Positions 9,744 through 18,501 are shown, numbered from the stretch's first letter. The stretch: DNA of 64,000 nt from Eubacterium sp. (GCA_022764165.1 JALERM010000104.1:1-64000), one strand, 5' to 3'. Numbers and translations are program-made. The notes: generated by a model from the sequence alone, not told the origin.

Positions 9744-10687
9744 CAGGCTTCCTCCTGACCGATACGGATTCTTGGATCCAGATAACAATAAACGATATCT
9801 GTGACAAGATTTACCATTACATAAATGACTGCCATCCAGATCACATATGCCTGAATCACAGGATAATCTCTCATGGTAATCGCATCTACCGCCATCTTTC
9901 CTACACCGTCCCACATGAAAATAGACTCTACAATAGCAGTTCCTCCCAGAAGAGAACCAATCGACAGTGCCAGCAAAGTAACGATTGTCAGCATGGATGC
10001 CTTCAGCACACTAAAGTACAATATTTTATTCTCCTGAATACCCCGCGCCCTGGCACCCTGCACATAATCTTTATTCAATTCTTCCAGCACTGTTGCACGC
10101 ACCTGTCTTGTATACTTTGAGGCCATGGCAAGAGCCAATGTCAGTGTTGGAAGAATTATGCTCTTCCATCCCTGAGCATTTCCCATAACAGGAAACCACC
10201 GAAGTTTTAAAGAAAAGAAATATATAAGCAGCAAAGAAACAAAGAAATTCGGCAGAGAGTTACCAATAAAGCTCAAAAATCGTATCAGGTAGTCTAAAAG
10301 CCGATTCTGCTTTACCGCAGAAATGATACCAAGTGGAATGGAGATAATTACCGTCAGCAACACAGAGGTAATCGCAAGTGCTATAGTAGCCGGCAATTTT
10401 GAAATAAAGGTAGTAAATACAGGCTGTCCCGACACATAGGATATTCCCATGTCACCTGATAATATACCACCAAGCCATACAATATACTGTTCCGGAATAG
10501 GTTTATCAAGCCCCAGTTCTTCTCTGATAGCAGCTTTTTCTTCATCCGACATGGATCCTCCGGTGTTCTGTTCCATAACATCTACCGCATCCATCGATGA
10601 AGACTGCATCAAAATAAATGACAGCAACGTAATTCCGATCAGTATGGGAATTAATTGCAGAAATCTTTTTATAATATACTTTTTCAT
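9743..10687 (-). CDS. ABC importer permease, DppB/NikB type (importer 1)
   Basis: First gene of importer operon 1, a DppB/NikB-family permease of about 314 residues. It has the N-terminal helix KRFLQLIPILIGITLLSF, a periplasmic loop with LGLDKPIPEQYIVWL, and the coupling motif YVQGARARGIQENKILYF. ATG 10687 is preferred over an upstream GTG at 10705 because AAGGAATGA lies about ten bases before it. The gene is translationally coupled (TGATG) to the DppC-type partner. Confidence 0.9.
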   Translation of the reverse strand: MKKYIIKRFLQLIPILIGITLLSFILMQSSSMDAVDVMEQNTGGSMSDEEKAAIREELGLDKPIPEQYIVWLGGILSGDMGISYVSGQPVFTTFISKLPATIALAITSVLLTVIISIPLGIISAVKQNRLLDYLIRFLSFIGNSLPNFFVSLLLIYFFSLKLRWFPVMGNAQGWKSIILPTLTLALAMASKYTRQVRATVLEELNKDYVQGARARGIQENKILYFSVLKASMLTIVTLLALSIGSLLGGTAIVESIFMWDGVGKMAVDAITMRDYPVIQAYVIWMAVIYVMVNLVTDIVYCYLDPRIRIGQEEA

Positions 10688-10758
10688 TTCATCATTCCTT
10701 TTCACTTGTCATACTCTTGAATCATCAGTTATTTTCACGCTACATATGATAGCAGAAT

Positions 10759-10797
10759 AAAAACAGCTGCACAACCCGGGGGAGGGGTTATGCAGCC
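10759..10797 (-). terminator. Terminator after the LysR gene
   Basis: On the minus strand GCTGCATAACCC, loop CTCCCCC, GGGTTGTGCAGC, then TGTTTTTATT. It separates the fusion gene/LysR transcript from importer operon 1, so the importer probably has its own promoter in the 70 bases that follow. Confidence 0.8.
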
Positions 10798-10883
10798 AGT
10801 CATTTTTAAGCCTTTAGCTATTCCATTTTTTCATATCAGACTTGGATTTCCTTCCACATTTTACTAAAACCAGAAATTTTCTC

Positions 10884-11816
10884 TCATCTGATATAGCCAG
10901 GTTGATTTTCCAGGGATTTCTCAATAAATTCCGCAAATACTGCAGCAGTCGCTGCCAGGGCTTCTCCTTCCCGCTTCAGATAACCAAATATTACCTGACT
11001 GTCATCCTGTTCCAGAGGAATCCCTCCGTCTACCGCCTGCTGTTCATCATAAGAAAGATAATTTCCACTGATATTAGCCAGTCGGCTTTTGGTCAACATT
11101 CTTTCCATAATATAATCGCTGTTTGTCACAACAGCCACATCCATTTTCGTTAATATCTGACCGGATCCATCTTTCACAGCCCAGTAATTATTTTCAGTAA
11201 ATTCATCCTGATAGCTTTGGATATACCGCAGTTTTTTCAGTTCTGCCTGATTAATAATCTTTTCTTTATAAAAAGGATGGGCCTGGCCGAGATATAAAAT
11301 TGCATCCACATGAATCAAAGCAACAAATTCCAGGTTATTCCTCGCAAGTGCATACTGAAACGCCGCTTTCTGACTATCCATCACGTATACAAAACCCAGA
11401 TCATCTTTGAAATCTCTTACCCGCTTCATAATATTCGCCACACTGGCATTATATATCTGACAGTGAATGTTCTCATCATAGTGTTGATTGTAAAATTCTA
11501 CAAATCGATTAGCAAACCAGGAGCTGGGATTACAGGAGATATTCAGCCATTCCACTTCACCTGTCCGTGAAAAATCTTTTAACATTCCCACATCATCCAT
11601 TATTTTACAGGCATATTTATATACGTGTTTCCCATGAGCTGTTAACACTATTCCTCTGGGCTGGCGAACAAAAAGTGTCGCACCAACCGTTTTTTCCAAT
11701 GTTTTTATAGCTTTGCTCACATTAGACTGGGTTGTATACAGTATCCCTGCTGCCTCACTGAAAGACCCTGTTTCAGCTGATACGATAAAATATTGTAATT
11801 GCTTCAAATCTAACAT
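10884..11816 (-). CDS. LysR-family transcriptional regulator
   Basis: A 310-residue LysR-type regulator. The N-terminal winged helix-turn-helix is clear (LKQLQYFIVSAETGSFSEAA, then QSNVSKAIKTLEK, residues 4-42), followed by a periplasmic-binding-like effector domain. It begins 15 bases after the methyltransferase fusion gene on the same strand and is followed by a terminator, so the two are probably cotranscribed. LysR proteins usually control adjacent genes, making the fusion gene and importer 1 the likely targets (inference). Confidence 0.9.
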   Translation of the reverse strand: MLDLKQLQYFIVSAETGSFSEAAGILYTTQSNVSKAIKTLEKTVGATLFVRQPRGIVLTAHGKHVYKYACKIMDDVGMLKDFSRTGEVEWLNISCNPSSWFANRFVEFYNQHYDENIHCQIYNASVANIMKRVRDFKDDLGFVYVMDSQKAAFQYALARNNLEFVALIHVDAILYLGQAHPFYKEKIINQAELKKLRYIQSYQDEFTENNYWAVKDGSGQILTKMDVAVVTNSDYIMERMLTKSRLANISGNYLSYDEQQAVDGGIPLEQDDSQVIFGYLKREGEALAATAAVFAEFIEKSLENQPGYIR

Positions 11817-11831
11817 ATATTCTCTCTTACT

Positions 11832-14312
11832 CTAATCCTCACTGCCGCCTTTGCGTACCCGCAGCATAAACAGCGGAGTCGGATTATAAAACTCATCTTT
11901 TACCGGATATAACCTTCTGCTGATTCCCAAATCGAGACCCATCTCTTCCATTCCTAATCTTCCCAGTGTATCCACATCCCATGCCGGTCGAAGGAATGAA
12001 CTGATGGGAAGCTGACGCTTGATTTCCTCACATTCCTGCATCATGGCATCTCCCAAAGTGTTGTGGGCGTGGTGCTCCGGCAAATGGGTTGTATCTGCAA
12101 AGTTACTGGCACCGTAATTGGCATCAAAGTTCAGTAAGATTCCGTCTTTTTTCAATACTCGCTTCCACTCCCGGTAAGCCTGTTCCACATCCGGCAGTGT
12201 CCATGTCAGATTTCTCGAAATGACTACATCGAAAGTTTCATCCTCAAATTCCACATTCTCTGCATCCATGACAAGGAATTGACAGGAAGCTCCTTCGTCT
12301 TTCGCCAGCAGCCGTGAATGTTCAATCATCTCCGGCGTCAGATCTGTTCCTGTCACTTCATGGCCATCTTTTGCCAGAAGAATCGTGAAAAATCCACTTC
12401 CGCATCCCACATCCAGAATTTTCAGTTTTCTGTCAGCAGGAATTCTCGCATAGATTTCCTTTTTCCATCGAGCTGCCATTTCACTGTGCAGTTCGGCCTT
12501 TCTCTGTTCCATAAAACTCTCACTGCGTTTCCCCCAGTACTGGACAATCCGTTCTTTCCGATCATCGTATTTCTTTACAATTCGTCCATAGGTAATCATC
12601 GGTCCATCGGCAACCACCTGCAGAGTACCTGTCTGATACAGGATTACACCATCGTACTCGGCACGGATAATCTCCTGCACATTTCCCTCATAATCCCTTA
12701 CCTCACCGAGAATTTCATCTCTGCGAAACAGGTCACCGGCAGATTTTAACGGATACCAGCATCCAGTGTGTGCAGCATCCTGGTATCGAACATCCACCAC
12801 ATCCAACGGATAATACGTCCGGTTATCTTTTACTCCATGATAAACTCCCAGGCTGCACAGAATATTTCTCACATCTCTGCGAGTGGAACGGGACTCTTCC
12901 TGATTCCACTTTCCCATACAGCCGCGTTCAATCAGGATACTGGGGATACCACAGGCAGCTGCATAATTGTACGAGCCACCGGAAGCCACACCGGACTTCA
13001 CCATATACGGCACATCTACCTGCTCCGCCATTTTCCGGGACTGTTGAACCACTTCTTCATCGGCTTCACCTGCATAGTATACGTATGGGGTCAGTTCTTC
13101 GTAATCATCTCCGCTGTGCAGATCAATGTAGTAATCTGCAATTTTATGAAGATTCTGTTCCACCGCCCAGGCCAGACGTTCCATCTCTGTTCCTTCCGGA
13201 TTTCCCGGAAATTCCCGATTCAGGTTTTTACCGTCCGTCAGCCCCATACTTCCGCTGCGCGCTTCAAAGGCCAGACGATTGACCACTTTCACAATGACAA
13301 TCGTGCCCTCAACTTTTTCAATCTTCAACTTATGGGACAGTTCTATGGCAGCCTGGATGCCCACGTATTCACCTGCATGAATACCGGCTGTGATTAAAAC
13401 GGTTTTCCCTTTTTTCTTTCCATGCAGGATGGTCACAGGGAAATGAAATTCACCCAGTTTCAGATAACCGCTGACCTTCTCCCCAGGCTGTGCACAGAGA
13501 TTTCCCAATTTGAACGGGGAATTCTCAGATTCTTTTGTTCCACAAATCATAAACATAGGTGTAGAGCCATAGTTCAACTTTTCTTCTTCACTCCATACTC
13601 TCTTCCAGACAGTTTCATCTGCCGCTACACCGGATAAACCTTGGTTTTTCAGGACTTCCAGATCCCATGCCGGACGACTGATTCCTGACAGGGGAACCTG
13701 GCGGGCAATCTCTTCCATACGGTCAATATCTGTACAAAGATAATGATCATCCAGACACTGACTCTCTACATTCCGCCGATCCTCCTCATATGCTTTTTTC
13801 TTTTCTTCATCATACAGATACCCATACCAGTTGGCATCAAAATTCAATAAAACTCCGCCCGGAGCCAGCACCCTGCACCATTCATGGTAAGCCTTACTGG
13901 GATGTTCCAGATTCCAGGTAAGATTGCGGGAGATAACCACATCAAAGCTTTCATCCGGAAAATCCAGATTCTGGGCATCCATTCTGTGAAAGTCAATCTT
14001 CTCCAGCAGATTTTTTCCGCATTCCTTTCCCCGGATCACTGCATTCTCCCTGGCCTTCTCCAGCATCCCGGTCGTGTAATCTACTGCCGTCACATGGTAA
14101 CCTGCCTGGGATAGAATCACCGGGAAAAAGCCCGGACCCGTCCCGATATCCAGAATCCGTAATCTGTCCTTTTCTATTGATGGAAAGTGATCTTCCAACA
14201 CCTTCAGCCAGGCGTGCTTCTGCAGACCTTCCAATTCTTTATCATTTACCTCGGAATATCCTTCCGTTCGGGTATTCCAATATGCTTCTATCTCTTGTAG
14301 TAACTCTGCCAC
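11832..14312 (-). CDS. Methyltransferase / AstE-like zinc deacylase / methyltransferase fusion
   Basis: An 826-residue three-domain protein. Residues 1-260 are a class I SAM-dependent methyltransferase (motif I LDIGTGPGFF near 54-63; DVVISRNLTW). Residues about 265-575 are a succinylglutamate desuccinylase/aspartoacylase-type M14 domain: zinc ligands in IHAGEYVG (H312, E315) and DLHSG (H399), substrate motif KNLNREFPG, candidate catalytic Glu in IERG (462). Residues 580-826 are a second methyltransferase (LDVGCGSGFF; DVVISRNLTW; LLNFDANYG) clearly homologous to the first. Start is GTG 14312 behind AAGGAGA; an extended -10 (TGATATGAT, 14365-14373) is a possible promoter. Catalytic motifs in all three domains look intact. 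Its place next to a LysR gene and a NikA-type importer suggests it processes the imported compound; the substrate is unknown. Confidence 0.85.
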   Translation of the reverse strand: MAELLQEIEAYWNTRTEGYSEVNDKELEGLQKHAWLKVLEDHFPSIEKDRLRILDIGTGPGFFPVILSQAGYHVTAVDYTTGMLEKARENAVIRGKECGKNLLEKIDFHRMDAQNLDFPDESFDVVISRNLTWNLEHPSKAYHEWCRVLAPGGVLLNFDANWYGYLYDEEKKKAYEEDRRNVESQCLDDHYLCTDIDRMEEIARQVPLSGISRPAWDLEVLKNQGLSGVAADETVWKRVWSEEEKLNYGSTPMFMICGTKESENSPFKLGNLCAQPGEKVSGYLKLGEFHFPVTILHGKKKGKTVLITAGIHAGEYVGIQAAIELSHKLKIEKVEGTIVIVKVVNRLAFEARSGSMGLTDGKNLNREFPGNPEGTEMERLAWAVEQNLHKIADYYIDLHSGDDYEELTPYVYYAGEADEEVVQQSRKMAEQVDVPYMVKSGVASGGSYNYAAACGIPSILIERGCMGKWNQEESRSTRRDVRNILCSLGVYHGVKDNRTYYPLDVVDVRYQDAAHTGCWYPLKSAGDLFRRDEILGEVRDYEGNVQEIIRAEYDGVILYQTGTLQVVADGPMITYGRIVKKYDDRKERIVQYWGKRSESFMEQRKAELHSEMAARWKKEIYARIPADRKLKILDVGCGSGFFTILLAKDGHEVTGTDLTPEMIEHSRLLAKDEGASCQFLVMDAENVEFEDETFDVVISRNLTWTLPDVEQAYREWKRVLKKDGILLNFDANYGASNFADTTHLPEHHAHNTLGDAMMQECEEIKRQLPISSFLRPAWDVDTLGRLGMEEMGLDLGISRRLYPVKDEFYNPTPLFMLRVRKGGSED

Positions 14313-14387
14313 TTTTTTCTCCTTGTATCCTCATATTCCAATATCATGTCCTTTTAACCCTTGTATCATATCACTAAAATATTAACA

Positions 14388-14426
14388 AAAGAAAAAAGAA
14401 CCTACAAGCCCCGTGGGGGGATGTAG
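14388..14426 (-). terminator. Terminator of the dehydratase operon
   Basis: Minus-strand hairpin CTACA-T-CCCC, loop, GGGG-CT-TGTAG followed by GTTCTTTTTTCTTTT. It ends transcripts coming from the dehydratase-activase operon and its decayed tail, just before the putative promoter of the fusion gene. Confidence 0.75.
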
Positions 14427-14450
14427 ATTCAATCATTTTCTTTTTATTAT

Positions 14451-14585
14451 TCATGGTAAAAAATACACTTGAACTTTCCTGCTTATAGAATTAATCGTCA
14501 CCTGTGCATTAACAACAAAATTTTTTCGAATATTATTCTCTGTTATTACTTGTTCCGGCGTCCCACAGTCAACTACTCTTCCTTG
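14451..14585 (-). pseudogene. Remnant of a FecE/BtuD-type ABC ATPase (C-terminus only)
   Basis: About 45 codons remain, reading EQGRVVDCGTPEQVITENN and ending KVQVYFLP then stop. This is the characteristic tail of FecE/FepC/BtuD ATPases of siderophore, haem and cobalamin importers (GxVVxxGxPxEVIT...NI, ending in a FLP-like tail). All upstream motifs (Walker A, signature, Walker B) are missing. The break coincides with the edge of the palindromic element at 14586. Because the operon starts with a cobalamin riboswitch, the lost gene may have been part of a corrinoid importer; that is inference. Confidence 0.6.
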
Positions 14586-14673
14586 TTCAAGTACGCCTCG
14601 GCGTACTTGCTGCGAGGTGCGCGTCATGCTTTGCATGACACGCACCTCTGCAATCCGCCGGAGGCTTTATCTT
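14586..14673. repeat. Dispersed palindromic element, copy 1
   Basis: An 88-base element with two nested palindromes: AAGTACGCC-TCG-GCGTACTT and GAGGTGCG-C-GTCATGC-TTT-GCATGAC-A-CGCACCTC, then a shared tail ending CCGCCGGAGGCTTTATCTT. A second copy lies inverted at 61801-61899, differing by one base and an 11-base insertion. It has no transposase. It sits exactly where the FecE/BtuD remnant is cut off. Confidence 0.8.
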
Positions 14674-14739
14674 ATCACAATACTGACATGTACTACATGC
14701 CTCTGGTCTGGATGTAAGAACACCCACAATCAATTTCAT
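14587..14739 (-). CDS. Truncated small Cys-rich ORF coupled to the activase gene
   Basis: A 50-codon frame whose ATG overlaps the activase stop in an ATGA arrangement, the usual sign of translational coupling. Its first 22 codons (MKLIVGVLTSRPEACSTC...) lie outside the repeat and contain a CxxCxxC cluster. The rest is translation of the palindromic element and ends in it. I read it as the N-terminal relic of a real downstream gene that the element or a deletion removed. I do not recognise the family. Confidence 0.35.
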   Translation of the reverse strand: MKLIVGVLTSRPEACSTCQYCDKIKPPADCRGACHAKHDAHLAASTPRRT

Positions 14740-15530
14740 CCCCCTATCTGACAATAAATCCGAGTCACTTCAGCAACCGCCTGCTTTAAGTCCAACATAT
14801 GCTGATCAGAAGGCGGGCTGATATGAACCATTTCATATTGCCTGCCTAATCCCTCATATTTATCCTGTCCCAGCCGATGGTAAGGCAGCAGATGGATTCT
14901 GGCTACACCACTCAAACTATCTGCAAAACGGGCAATCTCCTGTATTTCTTCTCTGCTGTCATTAAAGGTCGGAATTACCGGTACACGGATACTCAACTCC
15001 GTCATTCCTGAATCTGCTACCTTTCTTGCATTTTCCAACATCAGTTCATTACTTCTTCCAGTAAATTTTTTATGTTTTTGGGGATCTAGATGTTTGATAT
15101 CCATCAGATACTGATCCAGATATGGAAGAAGAGCTTCTATCCTGTCGTATGAGGCACATGCCATACTTTCCATAGCTGTCCGAATACCCGCCGTCTTCGC
15201 TGCCCGCAGAAGATCACGGGCAAATTCAGGCTGACAGAGGCTCTCACCGCCAGACAATGTCATTCCTCCGCCAGAACGACGATAATAGGGTCTGTCCTTC
15301 TCCACAATCTCCATCACTTCTTCCACCGTCACATCTCTGCCGATAATTTTAGTCTTCCCATTTACCAACATAGTCTCTATCTGATGGGACTGGGATTCAG
15401 GATTACAGCACCACTTACAACGCAGGACACATCCCTTTAAGAACGCAATCGTCCGTATCCCATAACCATCATGAATAGAATAACGCTGAATATCAAAAAT
15501 GCGCCCCACTGTTTTCATATATTCTTCCAT
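14736..15530 (-). CDS. Glycyl radical enzyme activase (radical SAM)
   Basis: A radical SAM enzyme of about 264 residues that would install the glycyl radical on the dehydratase encoded immediately upstream. The cluster motif CxxxCxxC is at C34, C38 and C41 (CVLRCKWC), preceded by SIHDGYGIRT; GGMTLSGGE and MDIKHLD follow. Dehydratase activases such as C. butyricum DhaB2 usually carry a ferredoxin-like insert with extra cysteines after the CxxxCxxC motif; here that insert is absent, so the protein resembles PflA. Start ATG 15530 is one base after the dehydratase stop, with AGGGA ahead of it; a longer frame upstream overlaps the dehydratase and is not used. Confidence 0.9.
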   Translation of the reverse strand: MEEYMKTVGRIFDIQRYSIHDGYGIRTIAFLKGCVLRCKWCCNPESQSHQIETMLVNGKTKIIGRDVTVEEVMEIVEKDRPYYRRSGGGMTLSGGESLCQPEFARDLLRAAKTAGIRTAMESMACASYDRIEALLPYLDQYLMDIKHLDPQKHKKFTGRSNELMLENARKVADSGMTELSIRVPVIPTFNDSREEIQEIARFADSLSGVARIHLLPYHRLGQDKYEGLGRQYEMVHISPPSDQHMLDLKQAVAEVTRIYCQIGG

Positions 15531-15531
15531 T

Positions 15532-18051
15532 TTAAAATCCCTGTTCTGTTCTATTAATGATATCATCCTGCAGTGAACGTGACAGTGTAGTGAATAAGGC
15601 ACTATAGCCCGCAACCCGTACCACCAGATGCTGGTAATTTTCCGGATGTTTCTGAGCGTCCAGAAGAGTTTCCCTCGATACTACGTTAAACTGCATATGG
15701 CTTCCTTTCTGATCAAAGTAAGAACGAATCAATGCGATAAAATTATCCAATCCGAATTCACCGTTCAAAGCTGAGGGATGAAACTTCTGATTAAATAATG
15801 TTCCATTAGAAGCAATTCCATGATCCAGTTTTGCCACAGAATTAGCTGCCGCAGTCGGACCATTCACATCCTTTCCTGCGGAAGGTGATACCCCATCTGC
15901 CACCGGCATATATGCAAGACGGCCATCCGGCGTTGCTCCTGTCTGTGCTCCCAAAGGAACATTCGCTGATACCGGATAGAGTCCGGCCTGAAACATTCCG
16001 CCTCTCGGATTCCTGTATTTTTCCAGAGGACGGGTATATGTATATGCAACATCTCTGGCAAATGCATCTACCTCAGGATCATCATTTCCAAATTTAGGCA
16101 CCTCTTCAATCATTTCTCGCAGCTGTCTGGCAAATCCCAGATCATCTTTTATTGATGGTGATTCTAAAACTTTCTTTATAGCTCTGGATATGAAAGCTTC
16201 ATCCACCAGAGCACCTTTACTGCTAAGTTCAGCTACCGACTGACCAACACATTCGGCAATTATCTTCGTATCCTGTCCATAATTCAGCTGCAATGCACGT
16301 TTATATTGCTCAAGTGTCACTTTCTTGTCTTCAAATACGAGTTTCTTAACAGCGTAGAGAGAATCCGCCATATTTGCCACACCAAAACCCTGAGGACCTG
16401 TAAAATTGTAAATTGCTCCGCCCTCCTGCACCGATTTACCACGCTTGATACAGTCATCCACCATGCAGGATTCAAAGGGAAGAGGACAACGTTCCCTATG
16501 GGCCATATCAATAGCATTGTCTGCATTTACCAGCAGAGAAATCTGATATTCCATCTGATTTTTATAAGCATTATAAAAATCTTCGAAACACTTCATTTTA
16601 TCTAAAGATCCTGTTTTAATGCTGATTTGCTCTCCTCTATCAACTCCATTTGAAAACACCAGTTCCAGCGGTCTGCACATGTTGAAAAATGCAGCATCAT
16701 GCCATCCTTCGGTCTTTCCTGCCTTCTGAGGCTCTACACAGCCAATGATATTATATTCCCGTGCGTCTTCCAGCGTCAGTCCGCGGTTCATAAGAGAAGG
16801 AATGATAACCTCATCATTGTAATATGCCGGAAGACCGATCCCCGTTTTAGTCAGACGGGCTGCGGCTATCATTAAGTCATGAGGTGTTCCGTTCCACACA
16901 CGAATTGACAGGGAAGGCTGCGGCAAAAATACATGATGAGATGCCTGAATGCACATGAAAGATAAATCATTTGTCACATCCTGCCCATATTTGTCCTGTC
17001 CTCCTACAATCAGATTCTGGAACAGACTGTACCCGGCAAATCCTTCTGCACTGGCTACATCTCTGCATTTGTTCAGATCATTCAGCTTCACCCAGATACA
17101 GTCGATATATTCCTGCGCCTGCTCTCTCGTCAGTAACCCTGCTTTAAGATCAGCCTCGTAATACGGATACATATACTGATCGAACCTTCCCGGTGAAATT
17201 GAGTGTCCACTGGATTCGACCTGAAGCAGCTGCTGTACAAACCAGAAACTCTGACATGCTTCATAAAAAGTGGTGGCACCGTTCGCCGGAACAGTTGCAC
17301 AGTTTGCGGCAATTTGCAGAAGTTCCGCTTTTCTCTTCAAATCTTTACATTCCTCTGCCTGATCTTTTGCCAATACCATATACCTTCTGGCATAGGCAAT
17401 AACAGCACGGCAGCTGATAATCACAGCCTGCAGAAAACGGCTTTTCGCAGCATAATCTGCATCTCCCGGACTCATATTTTCCAGTTCCCTTTCCGCTTCC
17501 CAGATAATACCTTCAAATCCTATTTTCAGCACCTTCTCATACTGAACTGTCACATGACCCACTCCATTGTAAAAATAGTTTCCTGGAGTAAAAATATTGT
17601 GTTCAATAGATTTGACTGCTTCCGGTGCCATATAAGATAACGCCAATTCACTGGTTGTTTTCCCCTTCCAATATGAATGCACTTTTCTCAGATCCTGCTT
17701 TGTTTTCTCTGAAATGTAAAATGGATCAGCGGAACGAGTCTCCAGTGTATCAAATTCCTCTTCCAGCCATTCAAAGGAAAACTCCGGAAAGGTCTGACAG
17801 CCTCTTGGTGCAATCGTAGAACTTCCAACGATCAGCTCCTCATCTCTTATGACAATTGGCAGATGATTCAATATATGATCAAATGCTTTTGCCCGACGAA
17901 TGATCATGGGTTCATTTTCTGTTTTCTGATACGATTCTGTCAAAAGAACTGCCCTTGCGGACTCTACTTCGGGCATCTTACGATACAATTGTGCCACCAA
18001 TCTGTCAATACGTTCCGATTTTGGCAAAGGTTCCGCAAAATAATGTTTCAT
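15532..18051 (-). CDS. dhaB1: Glycyl radical diol dehydratase (B12-independent glycerol/propanediol dehydratase)
   Basis: An 839-residue glycyl radical enzyme. The active-site loop reads GCVEPQKAGKTEGWHDAAFF, giving Cys438, Glu440 and Asp452; His166 (NGVGHV), His283-Ser284 (SGHSIS) and the C-terminal radical site RVAGYS (Gly815) are all present. This pattern is that of C. butyricum glycerol dehydratase DhaB1 and the Roseburia-type propanediol dehydratase rather than pyruvate formate-lyase, which has a Cys-Cys pair. It dehydrates a vicinal diol to an aldehyde without cobalamin. ATG 18051 is chosen for AAGGAGG just upstream; an in-frame extension to 18150 is less likely. A cobalamin riboswitch with a terminator lies in the leader. 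Glycerol versus 1,2-propanediol cannot be settled here; no microcompartment or aldehyde dehydrogenase gene is adjacent. Confidence 0.93.
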   Translation of the reverse strand: MKHYFAEPLPKSERIDRLVAQLYRKMPEVESARAVLLTESYQKTENEPMIIRRAKAFDHILNHLPIVIRDEELIVGSSTIAPRGCQTFPEFSFEWLEEEFDTLETRSADPFYISEKTKQDLRKVHSYWKGKTTSELALSYMAPEAVKSIEHNIFTPGNYFYNGVGHVTVQYEKVLKIGFEGIIWEAERELENMSPGDADYAAKSRFLQAVIISCRAVIAYARRYMVLAKDQAEECKDLKRKAELLQIAANCATVPANGATTFYEACQSFWFVQQLLQVESSGHSISPGRFDQYMYPYYEADLKAGLLTREQAQEYIDCIWVKLNDLNKCRDVASAEGFAGYSLFQNLIVGGQDKYGQDVTNDLSFMCIQASHHVFLPQPSLSIRVWNGTPHDLMIAAARLTKTGIGLPAYYNDEVIIPSLMNRGLTLEDAREYNIIGCVEPQKAGKTEGWHDAAFFNMCRPLELVFSNGVDRGEQISIKTGSLDKMKCFEDFYNAYKNQMEYQISLLVNADNAIDMAHRERCPLPFESCMVDDCIKRGKSVQEGGAIYNFTGPQGFGVANMADSLYAVKKLVFEDKKVTLEQYKRALQLNYGQDTKIIAECVGQSVAELSSKGALVDEAFISRAIKKVLESPSIKDDLGFARQLREMIEEVPKFGNDDPEVDAFARDVAYTYTRPLEKYRNPRGGMFQAGLYPVSANVPLGAQTGATPDGRLAYMPVADGVSPSAGKDVNGPTAAANSVAKLDHGIASNGTLFNQKFHPSALNGEFGLDNFIALIRSYFDQKGSHMQFNVVSRETLLDAQKHPENYQHLVVRVAGYSALFTTLSRSLQDDIINRTEQGF

Positions 18052-18210
18052 GCTAATACGCCTCCTTATACTCCTTCCCTGTATCCTCCGCTTTTCGCCC
18101 ATTAGAAATCCCCCAATTGTCTTAGAACAAAGTGGGCAAGCCCACTTCAACTCCCCATCCCCCGGAGGGTTTTTATATCATAGGAAAGTCAGAAGACTTT
18201 CTTATAAGAC

Positions 18211-18240
18211 AAAAAAAGAAATGCATAACAGCATTCCTCT
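18211..18240 (-). terminator. Riboswitch expression-platform terminator (dehydratase leader)
   Basis: Minus strand AGGAATGC, loop TGTTAT, GCATTTCT then TTTTTT, about 90 bases downstream of the cobalamin aptamer and upstream of the dehydratase start. It is the likely off-switch. Two further hairpins without U tracts follow (GAAAGTC/GACTTTC near 18184-18201 and AAGTGGGC/GCCCACTT near 18129-18146). Confidence 0.65.
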
Positions 18241-18327
18241 TCATTCGTCTATTTTTTGTCAACAAGCATAATACACCCCTCTTGACATAACTGGAAAATG
18301 GCCTGAATCAGGGAAGCCTTTTCTACA

Positions 18328-18501
18328 TTTCCAGGCAGGTTTCCTGACTACATATCAACTCATGCCACAGCCTTCTCAAATCCGTAGATTCAATGGCACA
18401 TCCATGACACAATCCATGATTACAGTGACCCGTTCGTACGGGGATTTCACCCGACTTCCCTTTTATCCGAAGACACACATACATCTTCGGCCACCTGAAA
18501 A
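18328..18501 (-). promoter_or_regulatory. Cobalamin riboswitch upstream of the diol dehydratase
   Basis: The minus strand shows the ordered landmarks of the cobalamin aptamer: P1 arm TTTTCAGG (18494-18501), AAAAGGGAA, GTCGGGTGAAATCC, CGGGTCACTGTAA, GAGAAGGCTGTGGCATGAG, the B12 box AGTCAGGAAACCTGCCT, and the closing P1 arm CCTGGAAA (18328-18335). A strong promoter precedes it and a terminator follows. By family precedent, bound adenosylcobalamin should reduce expression of the dehydratase. Confidence 0.88.

Noticed and set aside
9743..9914. Longer start for the DppC-type permease
   Set aside because: The extra residues overlap the DppB gene in another frame; the TGATG-coupled ATG at 9743 has a good ribosome site.
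15864..16097. Overlapping ORFs within the dehydratase gene
   Set aside because: They are shadows in other frames without ribosome sites or family similarity.
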